Of a stretch of 64,000 nucleotides of DNA, positions 26,200-37,256 are shown piece after piece. The DNA lies in the NCBI GenBank assembly GCA_037178625.1, contig CM074131.1, forward strand, positions 2,294,001 to 2,358,000, written 5' to 3'. Position numbers and translations under genes: made by a program. Under the pieces are notes generated by a model, which worked only from the letters and a program-made list of their open reading frames with translations, searched no databases and was not told the DNA's origin. Within the stretch, counting starts at the first letter, position 1. Every line of letters starts with the position of its first letter. This DNA is from Skeletonema tropicum. Lineage: Eukaryota; Bacillariophyta; Thalassiosirophyceae; Thalassiosirales; Thalassiosiraceae.

Positions 26200-26255
26200 G
26201 TTAATAACAACTTTGGTTGGTAAATACTAGTTAGTAGTTGTTATAACTTATAACG

Positions 26256-28420
26256 TTACTCTTTGTCGCGTGAGTCGTCAGACTCTCCTGCCTTGTTTTC
26301 TTCCAATGAACTCGCGAATGCGACAAATGGGGCATCGTAGGCGGGGTAGAAGTGATGTATGAAGCTTCTTATGGCAACAGGCACAAGGCTGATCTGTAGT
26401 GTCTCCAAGGTAAATACTTCTGCGAGTGCGGGAAGCAGGTCCCGGGAATCTATTGAATATACAGCATCAATCTCTGGCACCGCAGTATTGACAGAAACCA
26501 ACCGATCCGTTAGGTAGCGTATGGGCTCCGGCAGCAACAGGAACTGTTCTCCAACGCTTCTGTAGTCTTGACCTAAATTTGATCTCATGTTGTCTCTGTA
26601 GCTTGGCCATCCCTCCCAGTTCTCAAGTATAGTCTTTACAATTGGTCGAAGAGTGCGTGGAGGACCTGACACCCAAGGTGTATAACCGTCATCTCCCAAA
26701 TCGTCTATCAAGGGATACAATGCTGCAGGTCGAAAGACAAAAATACCGTTAAGCCAACAAGTGAAGTGGACAAAATACAAGCAAAGAGTCATGAAACTTA
26801 CGATCGTATCGTGTAAATAACCGAGGGATAGGATCCCATGGCTGCGAATAGGAGTAAACAATGCTTCTTGGCAAATCAAATGCGCCAAGGATTGAACAGT
26901 AATCGCCACTTTCCTCGCCAGTTGCAATTCGCTTCAAATTTGAAGTGGCGTCCATTGAGAAGATAGGCGGAGATCCAAAGGTGAAAACACGAAGGACATT
27001 TTCGGTTACGAAGCTTGTGCCACGACTCTTTGACAAGAGAATCATGAGCAATATGGATAAAGAACCGCCTATTGAATGTCCAGCGAAGACTATCTTGTGA
27101 GAAGGAGCAGTTGACTCAATAAATGGTTCAATTTCTCTCATCAATAATTCGGCAATGTACAGCATTCCTTCATGCACTTTCACGATAGATTTGTCGTCTC
27201 TAAATAATGACACTGGACTTGCTGTACAGATAGTATTCAACAGTCCTTCCCGGTCGACATCCTCGTCTGATGCATCGTATCCTCGAAGAATTATTGTCCG
27301 CACAAGAGCAGGCGTTGTTACGTCTCCGTCAAAATCTTTCAAGTCTTGTAAGCTGTCAGTGACCATCCATCCTATATCTGCAGTTTTGCCTTGTGCAACC
27401 ACACTATGCCCAATTTCATTCGCTTTTGGAATTGCATCTTCGTAGATGGCACCAGATAGAACACCGAATTCTGCTGCTTTCACAATCTTCTTATTCTGAT
27501 CTACAGCAGCGACAGGTTCAAATGAAGCATAATTTTGAAACAATGGTGTGTATCCCTCCTGCCAGTACACCATTTGCATACTGTAGTAACTCTGCAGTGT
27601 ATTGTGCTGTCGCACGTGGAGCATTCCCTGCTGCCTCAAAGATGGCTGTTAGATTGCCAGATGCTTCTTGCAATGCGAGTGATTTGCTCGCACGTAGGAT
27701 AAGATTTTGAATCGTCGATGGAGAGAAGGTTGATGATACGCTATTGATGATTAAGGTCTAATCGCTGCTGTGGCATCTTGAAGTACCTGCTCGGTTGCTT
27801 CATCTGTGGATGTATCATTGACTGTGTTACCTTCCTGTGATGGAACCAAATTCACAAGATCATCAAACGTGACAGTTCATATCCATATCGTCTGACGTCA
27901 AAATATCATTCAACTCTTGTACATTTCTCTGCAGCAATGGAATTTGTATCAATTCATCCCATCTTAAGTGCATTTTCTAGAAATGGAAAGATATTATTAG
28001 ATCCAACAGCGTTGTTGGTTTCTTCATTGTCAGATGCTGTTGTAGTAGTTAGTAGTATCACTAGCTGTCCTCTCTGCTCTCAGTACTCGCTTGCGTAGTA
28101 AGAAGTTGCAAATCTGGCATCAATGTCATGACATCGTCATCAGTCTCATTTGCTGCAGCAATCAACGCTTCGACGTTGACCATACCGCTCATTGATGCTA
28201 CCAATGGAGACATTTCGGATTCCCAAATCTTATTATTATTGTTGGATCGTTTGGGACCAAGTGAAAAGGGGAACGAGTCAAACGAAATGGTATCATTATT
28301 TTGGTTATCATTGCTCACGCCGCCGCTACTTGTTCCCCAGTTTACGAGACCCTTGGCCCAATTTGAAAAGTCGTTGTCTTCTTTGCCGTCTACTCCATCT
28401 TCTTTGGATTGCTTTGTCAT
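26256..28420 (-). CDS. class 3 (alpha/beta-hydrolase) lipase, upstream part frame broken
   Basis: The clear part is an exon from about 27639 to 26802 and an exon 26722-26256, joined by a 79-nt intron (GTAAGT...CTGCAG, phase 1). It carries the nucleophile elbow GHSIGGS, FTFGSPP and the WDPIPRLF motif usual around the catalytic Asp, so a triacylglycerol or polar-lipid lipase/DAG-lipase-like enzyme is likely. Upstream, coding-like pieces continue in changing frames (ASKSLALQEASGNLTAIFEA near 27640-27740, DDLVNLVPSQEG near 27770-27870, RWDELIQIPLLQRNVQELND near 27890-27960). They reach back to an ORF with ATG at 28420. A TTTCTAG acceptor near 27975 suggests one real intron there; at least three other joins need single-base shifts. 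Whether the 28420 ORF is the true N-terminus is inferred. Confidence 0.75.
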
Positions 28421-28944
28421 TAGTTGGGTTCGGCCATAGTGATGCCGATGGTTCTGGTGGGGGTGTAGGAACGCATTGGCAGCGAGAAGGAAAGTACAGC
28501 TAACTGGCAGATGCTAATTAGCAGTTGCTGCTTTTGGTGATCTGATGTGATCAGTCGCCTGCTAACCATGCTGCGTTTGGTGATCACGGTTTGGTTTGAT
28601 TGAGATCTGTAGTTCAGTAGAAGGGTATTGTAGTAGCAAGGAATGCGCTGACGCTCGCTGGTGATGGCTTTAGGCTTCGCAGATTTCGATTTACTCATCA
28701 TTTTTTTATCCAAATTTATGGTTTTCGGGCGACAGGGCTTGCGCTCCGTCTTTGCGGCCAATTCTATGTACTGAGATAATTACTGCTTTGTGGGATACTT
28801 AGGGGGGTTAGGGGGCAATAATATGATTTTTGCCCGACGGCGTCGTCGTCATCGCCTCTCAAAGTCTCCTCTCCGCTCATCTCCGCTCATGACGGTGCTG
28901 TGACCTTCGCTCTCATTTATCGCACAGGCACAGGCAGCTCATTC

Positions 28945-30819
28945 ATGACGGCTATTCAAAGAAGACGTCGGCAACAGCACTATGGATCATCACCGTTTGC
29001 ATTGCCATTAAGCAATAATAATCCAATAATGAGCAATTGCGGCGGTGGCAGATCATCATCCACCAGAACTCATCGCAAAAGTGCATCTTCAATATTATGT
29101 CATCCACTTTGCATCTCGCTAATATCATTTTCCATCGTCGTCATCCTCCTTGTTTTAATTACACGGCATACTTCTCAAATTGCTTCATCGTCATCCTCCT
29201 CAAGTTCTCACAATGGACGAGTTACAACAGTGATTAAATCAAAGGTAACACCATCATACGTCAACTTATTAGATCATCCAAAAACAGCGACCTATGATGT
29301 TATCATCGTCGGATGCGGTCCAGCAGGCCTAACAGCATCACTTTACGCTTCTAGAATGGGATTGTCCGTTGTAGTGATTGGCAGCCCATCTTCAGGATCA
29401 CTGTCAGGCACAGATACACTCGACAATTTTCCATCATTCTCTGACAATAAGGGAGGTGGTCAGCAGTGGTTAGATGCAACAATGACTCAATCGATTTCAT
29501 TTGGTACTAAATTTGTTGATCCGATATGGTTGGCTACTGGACTTGAGCGAAGAGTGATGAGTCAATCCGAAAACAACAACAACCATGACCAATACTTGCA
29601 TATCACACTGAGTAGTAGTAGTAGCAGCAGCAGTCAGGATGCAGCAAGGCAAACTTCTTTGCAAACGAAATCAATAATCATTGCGACTGGATCTAGTCCA
29701 CGCAAATTGGGTTTGACCCATGAAGCATCACTGTGGGGTACTTCGATACACAATTGTGCTCTTTGTGATGGGGATTTGTATGCATCTCGATCATCATCTA
29801 CTGGTGAAACGAATGATAAATCTGTTGTAGTGGTTGGAGGTGGAGAAGCTGCGTTGGACGCGGTATCCTTGCTTTCTCGTCTTGGTGTAGCGAACATTCA
29901 TTGGATTCATAGGCGTAATGAATTCAAAGCAAGACGAAATGCTGTGGACAATGTCATTCGTAACTTGCCCAATGTGAAGGTTTGGCAACCTTTTGTAGTT
30001 ACTGAATGGGTTGTGCACGAAATTGCAGGACGCAAGGTGTTGGAAGGAGTACGCATTGTTGGCAGCAATGTTGATGGAGTTGCTGATCCAGAGGCTACTT
30101 CATCCTTGACAATCCCTTGTGATGGTGCATTCCTCATGATAGGCTCTGAACCCAATACCAATTGGTTGGCAGAATCGGGACTTTCTTTGAATTCTGCCTC
30201 CGGTTTGATCCAACTTGCTTCGGCAATGAAGGAGGCGCCTGAGCTGCCAATATTGAATCTATCAACTGCGACATCTCTTCCTGGTGTATTTGCCGCAGGA
30301 GAAGTGGTGGATGACATCTATAAACAAGCACTCACTGCATCATCTGACGGAGCCAAGGCTGCTATGGATGTTGAGCGCTATCTACGTGCATCTTTTTCTG
30401 AAGTGGTGGGTGTAAATAGGGAAAACGTTATTGGTGGAGACTTGCCTCCTGCTCCTGAGGTGTCGTCAGATGCGACTGCACAACCTTATATAGACTGTGA
30501 TCTCACAAGCGTTGATTGTATAACGACTCTCGTAGCCAGACACACTGTCGTTGTATTTTCGAAGCCGTACTGTCCGTACTGTAGACGAGCTTTGGAGGCT
30601 CTTCGATCAGTAATGCAGGATGGTGAGTCGCCCTTCGTGGTAGATCTCACTGAAATGGGTGAAAGCGGGTGGAGAGTTCAGCAGAGTCTTCAAACAATGA
30701 CTGGTAGACGAACAGTGCCAAATGTGTTTGTTAGAGGAAACAATATTGGTGGGGGAGACGAGACAGTTGCATTGCATCGGGAAGGACAACTTTCGAGATT
30801 GGTCGCTGGTGACGCCTAA
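28945..30819 (+). CDS. membrane-anchored low-Mr thioredoxin reductase fused to a C-terminal glutaredoxin
   Basis: A single-exon ORF of 624 residues from the ATG at 28945; an in-frame GTG at 28900 is less likely. A basic N-terminus is followed by one hydrophobic helix (about 51-73), then a Ser run. The reductase part has FAD motif VIIVGCGPAGLTAS, active site CALCDGD (about 271-277), NADPH motif VVVVGGGEAALDA and the second FAD motif GVFAAGEV, where most NTRs have AAGDV. The C-terminal ~100 residues form a dithiol glutaredoxin: KPYCPYC (about 543-546), RTVPNVFV with the cis-Pro, and the GSH-site GGGDE. NTR-thioredoxin fusions (NTRC) are established; an NTR-glutaredoxin fusion is much less familiar to me. 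It may pass NADPH electrons to a glutathionylated or disulfide target near a membrane. Stop codons of this gene and the next are 19 bp apart. Confidence 0.9.
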   Translation: MTAIQRRRRQQHYGSSPFALPLSNNNPIMSNCGGGRSSSTRTHRKSASSILCHPLCISLISFSIVVILLVLITRHTSQIASSSSSSSSHNGRVTTVIKSKVTPSYVNLLDHPKTATYDVIIVGCGPAGLTASLYASRMGLSVVVIGSPSSGSLSGTDTLDNFPSFSDNKGGGQQWLDATMTQSISFGTKFVDPIWLATGLERRVMSQSENNNNHDQYLHITLSSSSSSSSQDAARQTSLQTKSIIIATGSSPRKLGLTHEASLWGTSIHNCALCDGDLYASRSSSTGETNDKSVVVVGGGEAALDAVSLLSRLGVANIHWIHRRNEFKARRNAVDNVIRNLPNVKVWQPFVVTEWVVHEIAGRKVLEGVRIVGSNVDGVADPEATSSLTIPCDGAFLMIGSEPNTNWLAESGLSLNSASGLIQLASAMKEAPELPILNLSTATSLPGVFAAGEVVDDIYKQALTASSDGAKAAMDVERYLRASFSEVVGVNRENVIGGDLPPAPEVSSDATAQPYIDCDLTSVDCITTLVARHTVVVFSKPYCPYCRRALEALRSVMQDGESPFVVDLTEMGESGWRVQQSLQTMTGRRTVPNVFVRGNNIGGGDETVALHREGQLSRLVAGDA

Positions 30820-30838
30820 TGAGTCTACTTTAATGTGT

Positions 30839-32289
30839 TTATTCGCCTGCAGGAACAACCTCGCTCTGGTAGATGGACTCATACAAGTTAGCCATTTCAC
30901 TTTGGATCTCTTGGATCTCGGAAATAGTGGCTTCAGTCTTCACATGTTCATCTGTTGCTCCTGAGTATGTGTGGCTTTGGCGTAGAATTTTGTGCTCGGC
31001 ATACAATGTGACAACAATCTTTCCCTCTTTGAGAGAGTGGACACGACTTGCAACACTTTGGTGTAGAAGCTTGTCGTCTGGGCGCTTGAAGTGTTCACTT
31101 GCAGAAAGAACAGGGTGAGAATTACCAAGCTGAGAGCAATGTAACACACGATACAATGAACATGCAAGAATTCTTACATGATCTCCTCGATCTCAGTGAA
31201 AGAAAGATCCATAGAATGGCCTGGTGAAAACTTGATGACTCTCTTCTCAAGGCAATCGTTCCTGTCGAGAAAGATCTCAGTTATCGTCGATTCTATTTTG
31301 TCTTCCACTCTTTCAATCAAGCCATCCATACGCGCTTTTCGATGCCACTTGACACAGATCAACTCACCCTCAACTTCATAACGCTCACAAATTGAATTCT
31401 TGGTCGAGAATGTCTCTTTGTAACTCATTTTGAGTGGACATCTTATTCTTCTGGTTAGACCATCTCTTCTGCAGTCGGAAAATATCTCAGTAACCTTCTC
31501 CACAATCAACTTATCGTGGTCCGAATATTCAATCATGCGCGTAACGACTCTCTCTTTGGGGTCAACGGCCTCGCCCGAAAAGAGTTGTATTGTGGCTTTA
31601 TCCACATTCAATGTACGCCTGCCGTTTGGTATGTAAACAGAATTAAATGCCTTTTTGGAAAGTGTTTCGATCGATGTATTTCCAGCAAGATGAGTCTGCT
31701 CATTATTGTTCAATTTTGTCTGAATAGTAATGTACGGCGAGGTGCAGTTATCTCCTTTGACTGGATAGAGTACCCCAGATGAACATTCAACAAAATAACT
31801 CCCATCCAGATCTTTTCTTTTACCTGGCTTGACATGTACCCAATAGTGCAAACCTGGTGAACTTGGAATATCTAGACTTTTCTGGGTACAGGTCTCGTCT
31901 TTGATTATGACTTCATTATCCACCAGCTCTGCGCTCATATGACTTGTATCTTTGATGCGAATCCACTCGGGTGCAGTGCCAGATACAACGCACGCGTCAT
32001 ATCCGTAGGCAACTAAGAGAGATGCTATGAGACATGAAAGATCAAGGCAATTACCCTTGCCCTTTTGTATTACTGCGGCCATTGGCGTCGCCACAATACT
32101 TGTGTCGGCTGAGCTTTTCAGAGGCTCGTATTCTAAAAGGCGTGAAATAAATGTGCAGAGTTTATTGATATCGTAAAGTTTGGCAAGAGAAGGGGTTGAT
32201 GGTGAATCTGCGGCGGAATGGCCCAATGTCATTGATTTGTCACTTGGAGACACGAGTCGAGATGACTCGAATTCGTCACTCATTGTCAT
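30839..32289 (-). CDS. DRC7-like transglutaminase-fold flagellar protein
   Basis: Two exons, 32289-31178 and 31097-30839, with an 80-nt intron (GTAAGA donor, GCAAG acceptor, phase 2) give 456 residues from the ATG at 32289; an upstream in-frame ATG at 32556 adds 89 atypical residues. A transglutaminase-like core is visible: KGKGNCLDLSCLIASLL, then GYDACVVSGTAPEW, and LHYWVHVKPGK. It is followed by repeated MORN-like strands of the type RRDGLTRR and RMDGLIERVED, as in DRC7 (CCDC135/lobo) of the nexin-dynein regulatory complex. In that family the fold is structural in the axoneme. Human DRC7 is longer, so this may be a shortened or related member. Centric diatoms make uniflagellate sperm, which fits. 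Divergent from the unknown gene at 32703. Confidence 0.7.
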
Positions 32290-32702
32290 TGTAAGCTTAG
32301 TTTTGAGAGAAAGAGATTGTTTGATTCTTAGCTTTGTTCTACAAGCTCGCTCGCATGATAAGAGAACAACGATAAATACGACATAACACCCCGGAAATTT
32401 TGAATCGATTTGACGACGTGTTTTGCAACTAAAATTTGGAAAAATAATATTTTCTCGACCAAGAAGTGAAAGGCCAATCAATACAATTCGATCTCGGTCG
32501 AGTTGGACTCTAACAATACAGAATTCACCTTCCAAAGAGAAGTGAGGAGATACCATTTCGCATCACCATCGTGATTTGAAGAGTAACATTGTAAAATCCT
32601 AGTGCAAGCCCAACGCAGCAGGTCGGTGAAGCAATGCGATGGTCGTCATCATTTAGCTATTTATGCTTCTGGGCGGCAAAAATTGTCAGAATATAATGAA
32701 AG
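32290..32702. other. divergent intergenic region between DRC7-like and an unknown gene
   Basis: 413 bp separating two start codons on opposite strands. No repeat or RNA gene seen. It could act as a shared promoter, which would predict co-expression; the sequence alone does not prove it. Confidence 0.4.
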
Positions 32703-33623
32703 ATGAATTGCAAACCTATCAACAAAGTAGAAGCCGGTCGAAAGACTGCAGCATTGCGAGTGCGACAAAGACAAAAACGCGAGTCACTGCGGTGGTCACC
32801 TAGCGGCAAGCTTCGAACTCCTCACCCTCACACTCGAAGATCCCCTACGCCTACAACAGAAAATGCTATTCCTTGGAATGATCGCTTTATATTTGACGAC
32901 GAAACCCAGGCAATCGTGGCAACAAATTCGACAAATAGAAGAATTACGAGAAGGAAGTGCGATGATGAAAAAGAGAACGTTGAAAACATGAACTCTTCTA
33001 GTAACAGAATCCGCCATTACACCGAGAGAAGCGACGGTCATGCGGTACTTCAATTTCAACAGATTGAGATCTCGACATCCTCAGGAGCAGCAGATGGAGT
33101 TGAAAAATGTCCTTCTCCTCCCGTTGAGACGCGCAGCGTCGCTCTATCGCCATTCGACATGGAGAAGGTAAAGGCAGCGCTTAAGGCTAATAGCTTATCA
33201 GAACCGAAAACGCCCCATGAGGTGGAGTCCATACTTGATCAGTTTGAAGAACTAGTTCTAACCATGGAGATAGAAGAAGAGCTAGTGAGAAGGGATCTAC
33301 AGCTTGAGATGATGAATGTGAACATGAAGAAGAATGAGACAAAGTGTGAAGGTATATCATTAGAGCGCGAAGAAGTTGAGAGCAAATCAGACAAAGAAGC
33401 AGATCCAAAGTGAGTTCCATTGTTATTACCTGTTTTTCTCTGCATTGGTATCGCCTCACACTCTAAATTATGAACTTCTGAAAGAAAACCTGAAACAACA
33501 CATATAGATGCATACATCTCAACCATATCTAAGGATATTGAGAATTTTGCCCAGCAATATGCAGAAACATATGAATATGAACACAGTGACAAATACAGAC
33601 AAACAATGAGTAATTTCAAATAG
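32703..33623 (+). CDS. unknown small coiled-coil protein, two exons
   Basis: Exon 1 is 32703-33409 and exon 2 is 33485-33623. The GTGAGT donor at 33410 and the CTGAAAG acceptor ending at 33484 leave a phase-2 junction and 281 residues. Without splicing the frame stops at once after the donor, and the second exon reads cleanly to TAG, which supports the join. The protein is Arg/Lys-rich at the start (AALRVRQRQKRESLRWSPSGK), has several TP/SP sites, and ends in an acidic helix (EVESILDQFEELVLTMEIEEELVRRDLQLE). I do not recognise it. Its head-to-head position with the DRC7-like gene raises a possible flagellar or centriolar link, which is inference. Confidence 0.6.
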
Positions 33624-33720
33624 TAGCCAAGATATCGTCAGATAACAAAAATGGCGCCAAACGGCAAACATCAAAAGTATAAATAAAGTAAGGTATCCCA
33701 AAACCCATGCCCTTATCGAC

Positions 33721-33819
33721 GACGATAGATACGATTTGGTAGCTTGAGATGATGCTGGCCAGCCCCAGGCAATTGGACCTCTCAGATCAGTTTTGAGGCT
33801 GCATGGTAGCAGCGCTTCC
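33721..33819. repeat. degenerate inverted satellite monomer at the left edge of the array
   Basis: Pieces match the satellite monomer in reverse complement, in order: GATAGATACGATTTGGTAG (33724-33742), GCTGGCCAGC (33754-33763), GGACCTCTCAGATCAG (about 33775-33790) and GAGGCTGCATGGTAGCAGCG (about 33795-33814). The last two resemble the right-hand border of the array inverted. Confidence 0.6.
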
Positions 33820-33945
33820 CTCGCAAGTACAAACGTCTGTGCAGTGCAAATGTGCTTTTGTCTAAAGTCTGAGCAGCGCTAATGGGCTTGTAAAGTAACG
33901 CCACCAAGAAAAATAAGCCACTCTTTCACAGCTTCCCGGGGAAAT

Positions 33946-36900
33946 GCATGTGCCGCTTCTAGTGGCCCATTCTAGTCGGCGGTGATACCAAACAAACTCA
34001 TTTGTACTGCTCAGACGACTAGCGGCCGTAGAAGCGATGCTTCAACCTCGTAGCTGATGTGAGAGGTTGTGTGTGGGATGGCCAGCAGCAGCACATTCTA
34101 CCAAATCGTATCTATCGCCGTCAGTATGGGCATGAGCCGCTTCTAGTGGCCCATTCTAGTCGGCGGTGATACCAAACAAGCTCATTCGTACCGCTCAGAC
34201 GAGTAGCGTCCGTAGAAGCGATGCTACAGTGTCGTAGCTGATGTGAGAGGTCGTGTGTGGGCTGGCCAGCAGCAGCACATTCTACCAAATCGTATCTATC
34301 GCCGTCAGTATGGGCATGAGCCGCTTCTAGTGGCCCATTCTAGTCGGCGGTGATACCAAACAAGCTCATTCGTACCGCTCAGACGACTAGCGGCAGTAGA
34401 AGCGATGCTACAGTGTCGTAGCTGATGTGAGAGGTCGTGTGTGGGATGGCCAACAGCAGCACATTCTACCAAATCGTATCTATCACCGTCAGTATGGGCA
34501 TGAGCCGCTTCTAGTGGCCAATTCTAATCGGCGGTGATACCAAACAAACTCATTCGTACTGCTCAGACGACTAGCGGCCGTAGAAGCGATGATACAACCT
34601 CGTAGCTGATCTGACAGGTCGTGTGTGGGATGGCCAGCAGCAGCACATTCTACCAAATCGTATCTATCGCCGTCAGTATGGGCATGAGCCGCTTCTAGTG
34701 GCCCATTCTAGACGGCGGTGATACCAAACAAACTCATTCGTACCGCTCAGACGACGTAGCGGCCGTAGAAGCGATGCTACAACCTCGTAGCTGATCTGAC
34801 AGGTCGTGTGTGGGCTGGCCAGCAGCAGCACATTCTACCAAATCGTATCTATCGCCGTCAGTATGGGCATGAGCCGCTTCTAGTGGCCAATTCTAGTCGG
34901 CGGTGATACTAGACAAGCTCATTCGTACCGCTCAGACGAGTAGCGTCCGTAGAAGCGATGCTACAAGCCTCGTAGCTGATGTGAGAGGTCGTGTGTGGGA
35001 TGGCCAGCAGCAGCACATTCTACCAAATCGTATCTATCGCCGTCAGTATGGGCATAAGGCGCTTCTAGTGGCCCATTCTAGTCGGCAGTGATACCATACA
35101 AGCTCATTCGTACCGCTCAGACGACTAGCGGCAGTAGAAGCGATGCTACAGTTTCGTAGCTGATGTGAGAGGTCGTGTGTGGGCTGGCCAGCAGCAGCAC
35201 ATTCTACCAAATCGTATCTATCGCCGTCAGTATGGGCATGAGCCGCTTCTAGTGGCCAATTCTAATCGGCGGTGATACCAAACGAACTCATTCGTACCGC
35301 TCAGACGACTAGCGGCCGTAGAAGCGATGCTACAACCTCGTAGCTGATCTGACAGGTTGTGTGTGGGCTGGCCAGCAGCAGCACATTCTACCAAATCGTA
35401 TCTATCGCCGTCAGTATGGGCATGAGCCGCTTCTAGTGGCCCATTCTAGACGGCGGTGATACCAAACAAACTCATTCGTACCGCTCAGACGACTAGCGGC
35501 AGTAGAAGCGATGCTACAACCTCGTAGCTGATCTGACAGGTCGTGTGTGGGCTGGCCAGCAGCAGCACATTCTACCAAATCGTATCTATCGCCGTCAGTA
35601 TGGGCATGAGCCGCTTCTAGTGGCCAATTCTAGTCGGCGGTGATACTAGACAAGCTCATTCGTACCGCTCAGACGACTAGCGTCCGTAGAAGCGATGCTA
35701 CAGTGTCGTAGCTGATGTGAGAGGTCGTGTGTGGGCTGGCCAGCAGCAGCACATTCTACCAAATCGTATCTATCGCCGTCAGTATGGGCATAAGGCGCTT
35801 CTAGTGGCCAATTCTAGTCGGCGGTGATACTAGACAAGCTCATTCGTACCGCTCAGACGACTAGCGGCAGTAGAAGCGATGCTACAGTTTCGTAGCTGAT
35901 GTGAGAGGTCGTGTGTGGGCTGGCCAGCAGCAGCACATTCTACCAAATCGTATCTATCGCCGTCAGTATGGGCATGAGCCGCTTCTAGTGGCCCATTCTA
36001 GTCGGCGGTGATACCAAACAACCTCATTCGTACCGCTCAGACGACTAGCGGCCGTAGAAGCGATGCTACAACCTCGTAGCTGATCTGACAGGTTGTGTGT
36101 GGGCTGGCCAGCAGCAGCACATTCTACCAAATCGTATCTATCGCCGTCAGTATGGGCATGAGCCGCTTCTAGTGGCCAATTCTAGACGGCGGTGATACCA
36201 AACAAACTCATTCGTACCGCTCAGACGAGTAGCGTCCGTAGAAGCGATGCTACAACCTCGTAGCTGATCTGACAGGTCGTGTGTGGGCTGGCCAGCAGCA
36301 GCACATTCTACCAAATCGTATCTATCGCCGTCAGTATGGGCATGAGCCGCTTCTAGTGGCCAATTCTAGTCGGCGGTGATACTAGACAAGCTCATTCGTA
36401 CCGCTCAGACGACTAGCGGCCGTAGAAGCGATGCTACAACCTCGTAGCTGATGTGAGAGGTCGTGTGTGGGATGGCCAGCAGCAGCACATTCTACCAAAT
36501 CGTATCTATCGCCGTCAGTATGGGCATGAGCCGCTTCTAGTGGCCCATTCTAGACGGCAATGATTCTAGACAAGCTCATTCGTACCGCTCAGACGACGTA
36601 GCGGCCGTAGAAGCGATGCTACAACCTCGTAGCTTATGTAAGAGGACCAGAATGGGCTGGCCAGCAGCAGCACATTCTACCAAATCGTATCTATCACCGT
36701 CAGTATGGGCATGAGCCGCTTCTAGTGGCCAATTCTAGTCGGCAATTATACCATACAAGCTCATATGTACCACTCAGACAACAATCGTCCGTAGAAGCGA
36801 TGCTACAACCTCGTAGCTGATGTGAGAGGTCCAGTGTGGGCTGGCCAGCAGCAGCACATTTTACCAAATCGTATCTATCGCCGTCAGTATAGGCATGAGG

Positions 36901-37190
36901 CACTTCTAGTGGCCAATTCTAGACGGCGGTAATACTAGCCAAGCTCATTCGTACCGCTCAGACGACTAGCGTCCGTAGAAGCGTCGTAGCTGATGTGAGA
37001 GGACCAGTGTGGGCTGGCCAGCAGCACCATATTCTACCAAATCGTATCTATCACCGTCAGTATGGGCATGAGGCGCTTCTAGGGGCCCATTGTAGTCGGC
37101 GGTGATACCAGGCAAGCTCATTCGTACCGCTCAGACGAGTAGCGTCCGTAGAAGCGATGCTACAACCTCGTAGCTGATCTGAGAGGTCAA
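33946..37190. repeat. 184-bp tandem satellite, about 18 monomers, with a 4-monomer higher-order repeat
   Basis: The phrase TCAGTATGGGCAT recurs with starts at 34121, 34305, 34489, 34673, 34858, 35043, 35227, 35411, 35595, 35779, 35963, 36147, 36331, 36515, 36700, 36884 (variant) and 37057, a spacing of 184-185 bp except the last (173). A leading copy from 33946 lacks that phrase and the last is shortened. Each monomer holds the palindrome GCTGGCCAGC (or a GATGGCC variant) and a CAG run. Diagnostic variants recur every fourth monomer from 34489 to 36331, giving a period of about 737 bp. The outer monomers are more diverged, as expected at satellite edges. No ORF in it is coding-like. Confidence 0.95.
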
Positions 37191-37256
37191 GTTAGGGGTC
37201 CAATTTTAGCTGTCTGGCAGCACCACATCCTACTGAGTCGTTCCAATGACGTGGTG

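Noticed and set aside
34903..35091. ORF inside the satellite (also 36700-36903)
   Set aside because: The frames are by-products of the 184-bp monomer, are not kept from monomer to monomer, and match no protein.
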